Shown here in pieces: positions 22,084 through 32,506 of a DNA stretch of 64,000 nt. A program made the translations under genes and the position numbers. The notes below the pieces were generated by a model that searched no databases, was not told the origin of the DNA, and saw nothing but the letters and a program-made list of their open reading frames with translations. Every line of letters begins with the position of its first letter. The first letter of the stretch is position 1. Location of the stretch: NCBI GenBank assembly GCA_949752735.1, contig OX457043.1, positions 38,066,605 through 38,130,604 of the forward strand, in the 5' to 3' direction. The stretch comes from Lumbricus terrestris. Lineage: Eukaryota > Annelida > Clitellata > Crassiclitellata > Lumbricidae.

Positions 22084-22446
22084 GCTAGTAGGACTGTTTA
22101 CGATGATTATCGGCATGTACATACTGTAAATTTATGAATTCAATGAATTTTTCTAATTATTTGTATACTTACTCAACATTTCTACATCTAAACTGCTATT
22201 TCTGGTATTCATGAACTACTTGTTTAGTATACTTGTCAATTTGATTTGATTTGTAGGCTATAAGGACCGTTTACGATGATTATCGGCATGAACACACTGT
22301 AAACTTATGAATTCAATGAATTTTTTAATTATAATTATTTGTAGTTTATAATTATAGTTATTTCAACATTAATTATAGTTATTTCAACATTTCTACAACA
22401 TTTCTACATCTGAACTGCTATTTCTAGTATTCATGAACTACTTGTA
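22084..22446 (+). repeat. Tandem duplication after the transposase stop
   Basis: The sequence directly after the stop (GTTTACGATGATTATCGGCA, GAATTCAATGAATTTTT, ATTCATGAACTACTTGT) is repeated from about 22262 with small differences and an extra AT-rich insertion (TTATTTCAACATT twice). It lies in the presumed 3' untranslated region of the transposase. Confidence 0.9.
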
Positions 22447-23067
22447 TGGATTTGTCCAACTCGTTGGACATTTGATTCTGAGTGTCAATGTCCAATAGGT
22501 TGGACATCATTAATTATGCAAAAAATATTATGCAAATGAGCTGAACTTTTTTTGGGGACTTATTTGGGTCCTAGTAAGCCAGAAAATAGTTAAATTATTA
22601 TTAGTTATGACGCCACTTTTTTCGGCCACTGAGGAGGTTAGTCTATGCTGCACCAGCTCTTTGGAACGGACTCCCAACATACCTCCGCATGTTCGCTCAC
22701 CCTCCTATCTCTCCTGCAGTCTCACCTCCAAACAATAATTCAACCTCTCCTCCGCTTGCACTCTCCTCTGCTGCATTCCATTCACGACTGAAAACCGAAC
22801 TCTTCAACCTATCCTATCCAGATTCCAATCAGGTTCCACCACCCAATCACCACCATCACCGATAACCACCGTAGCACCACGCTGTCTCCTCGGCTTGACC
22901 TCCCCGGATTTTGACCTGGCACCGGAACGAAAACGGCAGCTCTGGCTATTGCGGATTTGATTTGATATAGCGCCGGTGAATAAGCTGGTCTCCCTGACGT
23001 GGCTTTTGTGGGCGTTGAGAAATTCTCGAAGATTTACATTACATTACATTACATTACATTACAACAC

Positions 23068-24400
23068 TTGAAGTTTTAAACCCCAATAATTTGTGGTGAG
23101 GGGACAGAGATGGCTATATCCCCTAATATGTCAGAAATAATTTTTTTATTATAAATTTCTGCAGTGTTATCCACTGTTTATCCATAATGAACAATTTTGT
23201 TTAGACGACAGCCTAAAATGCTGTCATTACAGTGCATGTAGGCCTACCGGTAAATAAAAAATTCTTAAAGTAAGTAGGCCTAAGTAAGTAAGAATATTCT
23301 TTATTATACCACCAGCAAACGCACAGTAGTTTACAGAGGAAATAAATAATAGAAAGAAAACAAAAATTTATGCAAAGTTATATACCATTCGCATAATAAA
23401 ACTGTTTCTGGCAAAAGAATCAACTCTAGGAAGGGTTAGATTATGTGACCTTTAAACGATGGGAAGCGACATTTATTGAAATCTTATATCATAACATCCC
23501 GTCTCTGAGCACTAAAATCATGAGTTATTTTGTAAAAAAAAGTCACAGCGCACGGTGCAAATCTAATTTTTTAAGTAATTGTGAGGCAACACTGAAATTT
23601 TAAACTAAAATCTTTGAATATCGGCATTGAAAATGAGCTATTTTTATTGATATAACAGTTTAAAAGCCTACAATTACAGTATGGACATTTTAAAAATTAA
23701 ACAATGGGAGGGGCATTGAAGTCCTACACCATGTCCTTCAGCAATGAAATCATCATAAATTTTGTGGAAATGACAGCCTAAACGACACCACTGCAGTGTG
23801 GAAATAAAAAATTCTTTGTTGGGGAGGAGGCACATCTCCCTGCCCAAACACCTTCCCCTGCTAGGCCAATATTTAAATCTGAAATCACTCTTTTTCAGCA
23901 CTTAAGAAATAGAGTTATTTTGCTAAGTTGACATTGAACGTGGAAACTCGTAAAAATAATTTTTTTATTGTGAGTATATTCTTTGAAGTTTAGACCACTT
24001 ATCAGCACTGAAATAGCATAGCAATTTTGCTTTAGATGACATGTTAAAATGCTGCCATTGCAGTGTCGAAATAAAGAAATTTCTGATGGAGGGGCACATC
24101 CCCTCCCAAAGCCCTGCCCTCTCGGCGCCACGTGCTTCGAAGATTTTCCGTCGGATGCCCTCTTTCCCCAGAAACCTTGATTCCCAGAGAGGGACTAGAT
24201 AAAACACTGGTTATTGGGGGAGGGCTAGAGTAAACATTGGTTATTAATTCTGCCACTCGTGAGCTATAGGCCTAAGACCCTTTGTCTAAACAATTGGGAA
24301 AGGACATTCTTGAAGTCTTAAACCATGTTTTTTCAGAAGTTTTCATGACTTTATCGCTCATAAATACAGCTGGCAAACAAGAGAATGAAACTTGCTCTTG
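23068..24400. repeat. Degenerate internal repeat units of the outer hAT-like element
   Basis: Variants of TTGAAGTTTTAAACC appear near 23071, 23595, 23720, 23990 and 24310. Variants of CCTAAAATGCTGTCATT plus GCAGTG...GGAAATAAAAAATTCTT appear near 23210, 23771 and 24038. The right-most unit (TGGAGGGGCACATCCCCTCC, CCCTCTCGGCGCCACG) matches 51310-51380 of the related element. Spacing is irregular, roughly 120-330 bp. Confidence 0.75.
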
Positions 24401-24570
24401 CTGACGTAAAAAGTAAAAAATGCGTTGGTTTCTGGGGCTCCGCCCCAGGCCCCGTTGGGGATCTTATGACGCTCCCTCAGACCCCCTAGTCGGCATTGGC
24501 TTCGTGACTTCGGTGCTTACAATAATAATTCTGAGCATCCCCCCAGGAAAATGTTCTGGTTGCGCCTCTG

Positions 24571-25090
24571 AAGGCCGAGAAAATGAGATTTTCAGTAAAA
24601 CGAGCTGGACAGAGGGAGATAGCAAGAATGGAGGCAGTGTTGAAGTCGAGCATGTGTCGGATGTGTCTGTGAAACAGAGGTTTAACAGGTGTGAGAGAGG
24701 TTGGAGATGTGGTTAGAAAAAGGGATAAGCTGATCAATCATCAACGAACTGATCAACTGATCAACGAACGCAGAGCTTTACAAACGAATACGCCAAAAGG
24801 AGAACATCATGCAGAAGCTGATCGGAAGAAAGCTGAGGCTTTTTGGGCACATCTGCAGAATGAAGGACGATAGGAAAATAAAAACGCTGATGTTCGGCAG
24901 GATGGAGGGGACAAATCGAAGAGGGAGACCGCATAGGGAGTGGCTGGACGACATCACCAGGTGGGGGAGAGCATCACTCCAAGAGCTGAGTCACGCGGCG
25001 ATGGACAGAGGTCGATGGAGGAGCTTGATGAAGATGGCAGTGGACACCTACGGGCGCTGAGCCCATGGTTCCTGATGATGATGATGATCA
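24571..25090 (+). mobile_element. RTE/Nimb-like LINE C-terminal stub with (GAT)n tail
   Basis: Reads EREIARMEAVLKSSMCRMC-like early, then after frame changes KLIGRKLRLFGHICRMKDDR, RKIKTLMFGRMEGTNRRGRP, HREWLDDITRWGRASLQEL, DRGRWRSLMKMAVDTYGR-stop at about 25058. FGHICRM and RGRPHREWLDDI are the characteristic C-terminal motifs. The tail is (GAT)n at 25073-25090. The hAT-like element at 17395-24570 inserted into or beside its 5' part. Confidence 0.82.
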
Positions 25091-25124
25091 ATCATAAGGC
25101 ATACATTTATTTGGATCAATGGTA

Positions 25125-25710
25125 GACTAATGCCAAGAATCGAATCAAGTAAGCTTATGAGATGAAGAGTAGCCTAACTCGATCGGTGTATGTCATTTTA
25201 CAAGTAGTCTATGATATAGTTTAATCTGTTCCACACCCATATTATTAGATGAGTATACGATATGCGTCACTTACTTTGGCTGGACCAGCAGACTGCTTCC
25301 TTCTGAGCCTCTATCTGCACGACGTACAATCAATCATAGAGTCACAGGCCTAACGCGAGTTTTTCGATTTTTCCGCCATCGACTACAGATGGTGATATTG
25401 ATCCAAACAAACGTTGTTTTTGAAATAGCGTGTAAAAGGACAGTAGGACGCACCTAAGCGCAGATCAATGCAGAGCACCTGTATGTTACCCTTACAATTT
25501 TTATCGGATGTTAACGATGTTGTATGTAGGTCTACTATGTTTAATTATCATCTGTGAGATAGCCTAGTCTGTTCTGATATAATCAACTCCTAGGCCTATA
25601 GCCTACGAGATAAAATCTGATGTTGAGTACTTGCCGACATAAATATAATTAGCATGTCGCCAGCTAGCCTACCTACTGGACCGAAGTTGTATTTGGTGTT
25701 GGCCTTATAT
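25125..25710. other. No gene recognised
   Basis: AT-rich spacer with several TAGGCCTA-type words. No open coding region or repeat boundary is visible. Confidence 0.4.
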
Positions 25711-25711
25711 A

Positions 25712-25930
25712 CACGGTGGACCATAAAAAGTGTCCCGCTAAAGTTTTTTGCCAATATCTTCGCAAGAAGTCCGACTTTTTAAATGGAGTTTTACAGGCTT
25801 AAAGGCAATTCATATTTACATACAATGGCGAAATTTAATCAAAATATTCAAATCAGAACAAAAATTATATCACTTCCAGTGAGACCATCCACTGTGTTTT
25901 TGACGATTGTGGCGAAATTCGCCTGTGCAG
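25712..25930 (-). mobile_element. Terminal fragment of a mariner-like element
   Basis: TTTACAGGCTTAAAGGCAAT, TCATATTTACATACAATGGC, AATCAAAATATTCAAATCAG and CACTTCCAGTGAGACCATCC follow the same order as 63200-63320, where a mariner transposase remnant is attached. A CACGGTGGACCATAAAAAGT end preceded by TATATA fits a TA target. No transposase remains here. Confidence 0.75.
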
Positions 25931-25935
25931 CTGCC

Positions 25936-26372
25936 GCAGTCCCCTCCCCTCCTCCTTCGCCTCCGCGGTCGTGTTTACGTAGTCGCCGGTTTCGTTGGCG
26001 GTCGATTCGCGCCGTCGTTGGCACGTGTTAGAGGTCCCCTCACCCCCTCCTTCGCCTCCAAAGATCCCTGTCCGGACCTGTGACGTGAGCCCTCCCTTAG
26101 TGCGCATGCGCGGGTCTTGCTCGCCAAGTCCCCTCACCCCCTCCTTCGCCTCCAAAGATCCCTGCGCGGACCTCTGACGTCAGCCTCCCTTAGTGCCCAT
26201 GCGCGGATCTTGCGCGGGTCTTGTGCGCCAAGTCCCCTTCCACCCTCCTTCGCCTCCAAAGATCCCTGTCCGGACCTGTGACGTCAGCCCCCCTTAGTGC
26301 GCATGCACGGATCTTGCGCGGGTCTTGTGCGCCAAGTTCCCTTCCCGCTCCTTCGCCTCCAAAAGATCCTTA
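25936..26372. repeat. GC-rich ~100-bp minisatellite
   Basis: About four and a half units start with GTCCCCTCACCCCCTCCTTC at 26034, 26129, 26232 and variants at 25938 and 26335. They share CGCCTCCAAAGATCCCTG, CGGACCTGTGACGTCAGCC, TTAGTGCGCATGCGCGG. Unit length is 95-103 bp. TGACGTCA-like (CRE) and GCGCATGCGC (NRF1-like) words recur in each unit. Open frames in the array are artefacts of composition. Confidence 0.9.
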
Positions 26373-26490
26373 TAAGGACCTTGAGCGAGTCCTTCACTTG
26401 CAAGTGTTTATTGCAATTCAGTGTCCGCACTGTAGTCGTGAGCACTTCTGAGTAGAAATCTTGAAGGGGCGCTACAACAAGTGCACATAA
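26373..26490 (+). mobile_element. 5'-truncated SINE fragment
   Basis: GGACCTTGAGCGAGTCCTTC, then a diverged body (ATTGCAATTCAGTGTCCGCA), then CACTTCTGAGTAG...TCTTGAAGGGGCGCTACAAC and AAGTGCACATAAT correspond to the body and tail of the SINE at 41347-41575. The tRNA-like head is missing. Confidence 0.8.
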
Positions 26491-26519
26491 TCTGATCATG
26501 TTTCCTTGAACTCTTCCAA

Positions 26520-27255
26520 AACCCAGTTGATTTGGTTTGCATTTCCGAGCATCTTCAAAAACTTATGTTTGCATTACTCTCTCAAACGTATCTTCACTTC
26601 AACTTTTCTTATAGAGTTCGAGACCCAGGTGTCACCCTAGATAGTTCTCTTACCTTTACTGAACACATTGCCAAGCTTACTCACTCTTGCTACTTCCGGC
26701 TAAGGCGTCTCATGGCTATTCGCGAATCTGTTTCAACCTCGACCTTTACTTCAATTATTGTTCAAGCAGTCAAGCTTGAATCTGAATCTGTATCTGTCTG
26801 TATGTATGCTTTTAGACACGAAACTGTGCTATCAACAGAACCGGCAGGAACACCGTGTTGTGCATTTAATTTAGCTCTGTACCAATTAATTGTTTCTTGG
26901 GTCTGTTCTCGGATTGACTACTGTAATTCTGTCCTTATTGGCCTCCTAGTTCAACTATCTCCTCTGCAGTCTGTACTCAACGCTGCTGCTTGGCTCATTG
27001 CCTGTCTTCCTCGATTATCTCACGTTTTCTACATTCACGCCTGAACAACTTCACTGGCTTCCTCTCTCGGTTCGCATACAATTTAAAGTTCTTAGTTTGG
27101 TCCTCGGCTCCTCGCGTCTGAATTCGCCTTGCTCCGAAGTATCTTTGTTGTCTTAATACTTCCCCCGCTTCTGCCTCCCCACTGCGTCCTCTTTGGTCCT
27201 CTGATAGGTTAGACCTCATTGTTCCCTGCGCCAGAACCGCCATGGCCCAATCCAA
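26520..27255 (+). mobile_element. CR1/L2-like LINE remnant with internal insertion
   Basis: RVRDPGVTLDSSLTFTEHIA, KLTHSCYFRLRRLMAIRESV, then about 130 unrelated bp (26760-26890), then VCSRIDYCNSVLIG, LSPLQSVLNAAAWLIACLPR and LPLSVRIQFKVLSLVL-like reading. Same subfamily as 2107-4245 and 61509-62556. Frameshifts and the insertion show it is dead; the 3' tail is missing. Confidence 0.85.
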
Positions 27256-27601
27256 ATCAATTGCCTACTTAATTAGCTTTTATGAAGATTTTATGTCTGG
27301 TAGCTCTGGGGCACATGATGCCTATGTCTTTTTAATAAAACCACTCATGCCACCATCATTTAAGTTAATTTTCTTGATTTGTGATGTAAAACTGACTTTC
27401 TTCAATTAGATAAAGAGCTGCATTTTTATTTATTGCTCTATAATTAACATTATTTCCAACTAATAGGAATTGCCAGTAGTCCATTCTAATTAGGGCTTAA
27501 AGAGCTAATCATGCATGTTCAGTGCATACTCTACTGTACTTTATAGCTTTATAGAATAGTGTTGCGTTGAGCAACTAGATGAGCAAGCATGTTTACTGTG
27601 T
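27256..27601. other. No gene recognised
   Basis: AT-rich non-coding spacer between a LINE remnant and the GGGGTCATTGC element. No repeat was recognised. Confidence 0.4.
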
Positions 27602-28539
27602 GGGGTCATTGCATAATTACGTAACGCCGAAAATGACCGTTTTCGACCCACCCACCCACCCTGTAACGCTTCGTAACGTTGCCCTTGACCCACCCACCCA
27701 CCCTCCCCAGCGTTACGTAACGATTGCTACAAAAATCAGTATTATCGGCTTATGTGAGCGCGTAATTATAATTCATATTTTCATAGTGAATTTAATATAG
27801 CCTATGCGAATTATAGGCTAGTTTGACAGTTACTGTAGCCTAAGCGACTAGACTTAAAATATGCACAATGGTTTTTTTCATATAAACGACGGTCATGCGT
27901 GAACTGTAATTTTCTTAAATTATACCGCATGAAAATTTTTTACACTAGGCCCACTGAAAAGTTTCACGGACTAAATGGCTCAATAGGCCTAACAATTAAT
28001 CAAAATTAAGATGAACTTATTATTTGCTTAGTCTGGGCACTTCGATAATTAATTATTAATAGAAATATTGCCGAGTTTTGTTGAGCATTTTTTAGTTCGT
28101 GTTCACTAAGTAAAACATGCTTCAAAGTGATTCTTCGATATCAGGAATCCAAGGGCAATTAGGCCTACCACGTTGTTCCGTTGGTAAAGCTATCACAGAC
28201 CCAAATCGAAGAGTGGTTTCCAGTTTGCACAAAATAATGGGAGAACAGAATTTAACCTGGCATGTATAACTGGTGTCTGCTGCCGGATCTTATTCAGATA
28301 AATATAGACCTACTTCGGTCAAATTTTAAACCAATGTCACGAAGTTTAAGCTTTGACCACATCATGTCTGAAGTGTCATTCGAATCTTTCGATGGTAATT
28401 TAATAGTCATTATTAATTTTTTTCATGGCGTGACGTAACGTTCAGCTCCCCCCACCCACCCACCCACGTAACGCTTCGTAACGTTTTCAATGAGCCCACC
28501 CACCCACCCTCGAGCGTTACGTAATTATGCAATGACCCC
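27602..28539. mobile_element. 938-bp DNA element with long perfect TIRs
   Basis: The left end starts GGGGTCATTGCATAATTACG; the right end is its exact reverse complement over about 26 bases. Internal to each end are CGTAACGCTTCGTAACGTT and CCCACCCACCCACCC blocks in the same orientation (27665-27715, 28450-28510). TGT flanks both sides (27599-27601, 28540-28542), a possible 3-bp duplication. The interior has no transposase. Superfamily not determined. Confidence 0.88.
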
Positions 28540-28721
28540 TGTTGACATTTGGTTATTAGTTTTCCATTTGATACTATATATTGTGGTTGCTAAACTGTCA
28601 CAAAATTTTAAGTCATCTGTCAAACGTATATACATTTTCTGTAAATAACAACTCCTGTTCAATTACACTTGTTCCTGTACAGTGTACACCATTATACAAT
28701 GCCTGCCCTGTTTTAGTTTCC

Positions 28722-28727
28722 TTTATT
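28722..28727 (-). promoter_or_regulatory. Candidate polyadenylation signal of Sall
   Basis: Minus-strand AATAAA lies about 200 bases beyond the Sall stop codon at 28926-28928. The short 3' untranslated region this implies is plausible, but other signals further left cannot be excluded. Confidence 0.35.
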
Positions 28728-28925
28728 TGCCGCTTTTGCAGGCACTAATCAAAGTGTGTACACTGTCAACATAATTATGCCATGTTCTATGTGCTCTGGT
28801 ACAACAAAAAATAAATTAGTTTGAAAGTTCAAATGACATTGGTGACCCAGCAATGTATCAAGTTATTCTGTGTTTATGAGATCTTGCACATCTTCTTGAA
28901 TCTCAAGACTTTTTGCAAATGTTAT

Positions 28926-31900
28926 CTATATCATCAATGGATTTGGCGAATTGTTCTCACTCATCCACTCAGTATGTGTCTTCATGTGCAGATCAAGAGC
29001 TCCAGGAGAAGAACAGACTATACTACAATGATTGCATGAAGTCTTCCATGCCCATGAAGAATTTAGAACCTTTTCACTTGCAGACACATGGGCAGATGAC
29101 ATTGATGAAAGAGACTTTTTCAGACTCAGGTCAAGTTCTCCATTGTTTCCACATTGCAGTTTGTCTGATATCTCCTGGCTCTCCACAGATGTAACAGAAT
29201 TGAGACGACTTGTCGTCAGACTGTCCATGTGAGAAGATGAATGCATCTGTGATGAGCGTTGAAGAACATAGGGATGGGATTTCATGAGGGGAGTCAAATG
29301 AGCTGTAATTATTTCATTGGTACTAGCTGGTTGTAAGTGTGCAATTCTGCTGCTAATACTCTGAATTACTGATATTTCATTCAGTTTCGAGCCATCAAAA
29401 CTGTTGGAAAATCCTGGAAAAGAAAATGGATAAAGGTCGTGTGGTGGAGGAGGAAGTAGTCTACGTGGTGTACCAAAGAAGTCGCTACACTTAGACAGTG
29501 GTGCCAGGCTAGTAAAACCATCGACTGACATGCGTCTTCCACGGCGTGATGGACCATTGTTCCACATGTGAGTTCCTGCATGCACTTTCAGATTTCCCTT
29601 GGTAGTAAAAGCTTTGCTACACACTGTGCATTTAAACGGTTTATCTCCAGTGTGTGTCCTCATGTGAATTTGAAGAGCACTGGCACTAGAGAATGGTTTC
29701 TGACAGACTTGGCACAAGTGGCGCAAGTTTGATTTTCGTGACAGTGTGGGTGACTGACAGCTTTGTGCAGATGCCTCATCCGTACTGGTTGTCATTTTTG
29801 GTTTATGTAAATCATAGGTAGGGTGATGACTGATACTTTCTAGATTGCTAGACATAATTTCTTCATGAGCATCTTCTTTGCTTCTACATGGATTTTCTGA
29901 TATTACTGATTCACTTACAGTCTTGCTAATATTTAATTTATCCTCTGGAGGACATGAATGAGAATGTGAAGAGCATGAGCCTTCGGAGCTGAAAACTGCT
30001 GGATTGGTATGCTCATTGTTTCCTTTGTGTGTCATCATGTGCTGCTTCATATTACCCTTAGTTGAGAAAGCACGGTCACAGAGCTTGCACTTGAACGGCC
30101 GTTCCTTTGTGTGACTGCGGTAGTGGATATCAAGTGCACTCTTGCATGCAAACGTTTTGTAGCAAATGCTACAAGTTGTGTTTGGTTTCCCGTTAGTGGC
30201 CTCAAATGATTGTGGAGACAACTCCAGGTCAGGGTCTACTGATGCCTGGCTTGGGAAACTGTTTCCTGCTACCATTAACTCAACACTTAGCTTGTCAACA
30301 TGATTCGGAGACATAATACAGTTTGCGGATATCAGATCATTAAATTGTTTAGAATGCTCTGCCTGCCTTCTGTCATTCAGATTATCTGTCTGTACATTGT
30401 AAATGCTATCCTGATTCCGCAAAACATGGCTTGGAGGCAGACATTCAGTTCTACGTATGATTCTTTCTATCTGTTCTAGTGGATGACTAACCCCAGTATT
30501 TATTGAATGTTGCTGTTCATTTATTTTCATCACTTTTTCTTCTAGAGCCATCAGTGAAGCAGAGTAGCATTTCTGTGGAGGATCAAACATGAGATAACGA
30601 TTGTGTGTTTCTAAGATTTTATTACCATCCAACCTCTGCTTCAATGCAATTCTAGTTTGTTGTGGTTCATCACTTGAATCACTTCTATGATCAATTTTTT
30701 CATCTAAAATCTGTGTCTCACTTTGTTCCACTTTCTGTTTATTCTCACCCTCCTCTTCAGTTACAGTGCTGTGAAGCGAGTACGGTGAAGGAATGCTTCT
30801 ACTTTGATGAATGTGCAGGACTGTATTTCTTTGATTAGATATGTCAATATCTTGGCAGTTAGGTGCTTCTTCTCCAGCATCATTGTTGTCGTTAATGTCT
30901 GACAAGCTTGCTGATTTTACTCTTGGCACAGCAGCATCTGCATAACTACTTTCCATCTCTATGTAAGTCTGGTCTTCTTCAGTTTGAACAATCTGCTTTG
31001 AGCTCCTGTAATCTTCATGGCTGTCTCTGTCATTCATTATGCTGCCGCTATCCTTCAGAACATCAATGGAAAATGCTGATTTTGAAAGTTGCTTCTTCTC
31101 CTTTTCAAATGATGAAATTGTGAGGTATCTTTCAGACTCTTTCATTTCACTGGGGAAGGGTGATCTGTGACCAAGTTGTTGATGTGATGACAGATGAAGC
31201 TGGGGAGTTGTGAGAGCAGGTCGACGAATTTGATGGAATCTTGGGGTGAAAAATGGATAGCCTGGAAATGGTATATAGTTCATTGGTGATGAAACAATCA
31301 TCATTCTGTCAGGGTAAGGTACTTGTTTAGGCAATTCACCTGTGTGCATGCGGATATGCTGTTGTAGTACCAGCGCATTAGTGAATTGCTTATGGCAGAC
31401 GGGACATTGATGCATCATGCGGACAGGTGGTTTAACTCGATGGACACCCATATGAGTCTTGAGGTTTCCCTTAGTTGTAAATGCTCTTCCACATATCTTG
31501 CATCGAAATGGGCGTTCTCCAGTGTGTGTGCGATAGTGCATCTGCAGAGCACTCTTGCAGCTAAGAGTTCGATAACAGATAGCACATTGATTTGGGTCAG
31601 TCAACTTTTTGTCAATATTCTTTACCAGTTGTTCCATTTTACTTGTCTCTGACTTCTGAACCTCCATGAATTGTTCCAGTGGATCTTCATGCTTGGAATG
31701 AAGAGAGGAACTGTGAAAATAGATCGAAGTTGAGTCAAAATTGAAAGGTGTCAGATAAGCATGCGGAGAAGTAAGACTGGTTGCAGTGGTTTCTCCATGC
31801 GCAAAAAATGGGGATGAGAAAGGTGGATTGGCAAAGGCTGACAGTGAAGTTGACATGGAGGAGAGGAGACTTAGGGGAGGAAGAGATGTAGACTGTGGAG

Positions 31901-32506
31901 ATGGTGATGATTGTGTCATACTGCTACTGCTGCTGCACACTATAATGCTTGAAATCTCCATGGAACTTGTCTTATCTGGAGATTCTTCTTGTGTCGCCAA
32001 CAATTCTACGAGTTGTGGATCTTCTAAATTTCGATTTGGTGCTGCATCAAATGTGCTCGAAACTGGAGCATTTCTCACTGGACAGTTTACAGGTTCCATC
32101 CAAATGCTGCCTCCAGTGAGCATGGAATCTTTGTGAGACTGGTTTAGCTGTGTATTGAATTTTAGTGTCTCTCCAGAAGCATGTTGGATAACTCTTGGCT
32201 TCAGTGTTGACTGCAGCTGAAAACTTGTAGGAAAAAGGTCCTGAGCTGGACCAAACTCCTTGCTACTAGAAGATGATGTATCATGTTTTAATGGCACAAG
32301 CATTGGAGGTTGAGAATGGACATGATCCCAGGAATTTTTTGCTGATGGAATCATGTCTTGCGGGAAATCAGATCCGACTATGGAATCTTGACTGTGATCA
32401 GTATGAATGTTTGGGTATTTTTCCGTGTGACACATGGAATGCACTTTCAGGTTACCTTTTGTACTGAAGCGATTTCCACATATATTACATCTGTATGGCC
32501 TTTCTC
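28926..32506 (-). CDS. Sall: Spalt/Sall zinc-finger transcription factor, large 3' exon
   Basis: Last coding exon (about 1,193 residues) of a nuclear DNA-binding regulator of the spalt family, known as repressors in limb, neural and sensory development. The acceptor is CTTCCTAG|GAGAAAGG; joined to ACAG of the 43246 exon it completes the linker HTGERPYRC. Domains in order: second finger of pair 1 ([17 protein letters not shown]) at the start; a triplet ([51 protein letters not shown]) at 31592-31330; pair 3 ([31 protein letters not shown]) at about 30180-30020; pair 4 ([34 protein letters not shown]) at about 29715-29570, followed by the spalt hallmark [10 protein letters not shown] and LNEISVIQ. 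A lone C-terminal C2H2 finger ([21 protein letters not shown]) is near 29040. Stop TAG at 28926-28928. No frameshift seen. Confidence 0.97.

Larger units (their letters stand above)
19324..22637 (+). mobile_element. piggyBac transposon, apparently complete
   Basis: Ends are CCTCCTCAGTGG (19324-19335) and its exact reverse complement CCACTGAGGAGG (22626-22637). The flanking 4-mers are CTAT and TTAG, both degenerate relative to the TTAA target of piggyBac; the host LINE frame supports a 4-bp duplication. Palindromic words TGTCCAACTCGTTGGACA (19339, 22453), TGTCCAATAGGTTGGACA (22489) and TTCCAACGAGTTGGACA (19903) lie subterminally and could be transposase binding sites. It carries a two-exon transposase gene and a nested foldback MITE at 19406-19832. 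Confidence 0.92.
18156..23061 (+). mobile_element. L2-like LINE split by a piggyBac
   Basis: Coding part 1 is 18156-19323, part 2 is 22638-22865. The RT reads HHSTETLLASLYNKL, CLLDISAAFDTIDHAIL, GVPQGSVLGPLLFILYTS and LYADDTQLF (catalytic YADD). It continues DYCNSLF, LHWLKVSQRIHYKIVSL. Part 1 stops at DRS; part 2 resumes as YAAPALWNGLPTYLRMF, FHSRLKTELFNLSYPDSN, ending before TAA at 22863. Joining across the piggyBac with one 4-bp target copy restores the frame. The 3' tail has GTGAATAAGCTGGTCTCCC, TGTGGGCGTTGAGAAATTC and (ACATT)n. CAACAC flanks both ends (18150-18155 and 23062-23067). 5'-truncated; no endonuclease. Confidence 0.92.
17395..24570. mobile_element. hAT-like element (outer layer of a four-level nest)
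   Basis: The left end is CAGTGGGGCAACCAG; the right end CTGGTTGCGCCTCTG reverses to CAGAGGCGCAACCAG, 13 of 15 identical. Flanks are AAGGCCGA at 17387-17394 and AAGGCCGA at 24571-24578, a perfect 8-bp duplication. About 2.3 kb is its own sequence (17395-18155 plus 23062-24570); the remainder is the LINE at 18156-23061. CCCCAGAAAATTTGACAAAA at 17922 recurs at 48780 inside the 48178-51456 element, and the internal units match at 51250-51400, so the two are one family. No transposase was recognised. Confidence 0.9.
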
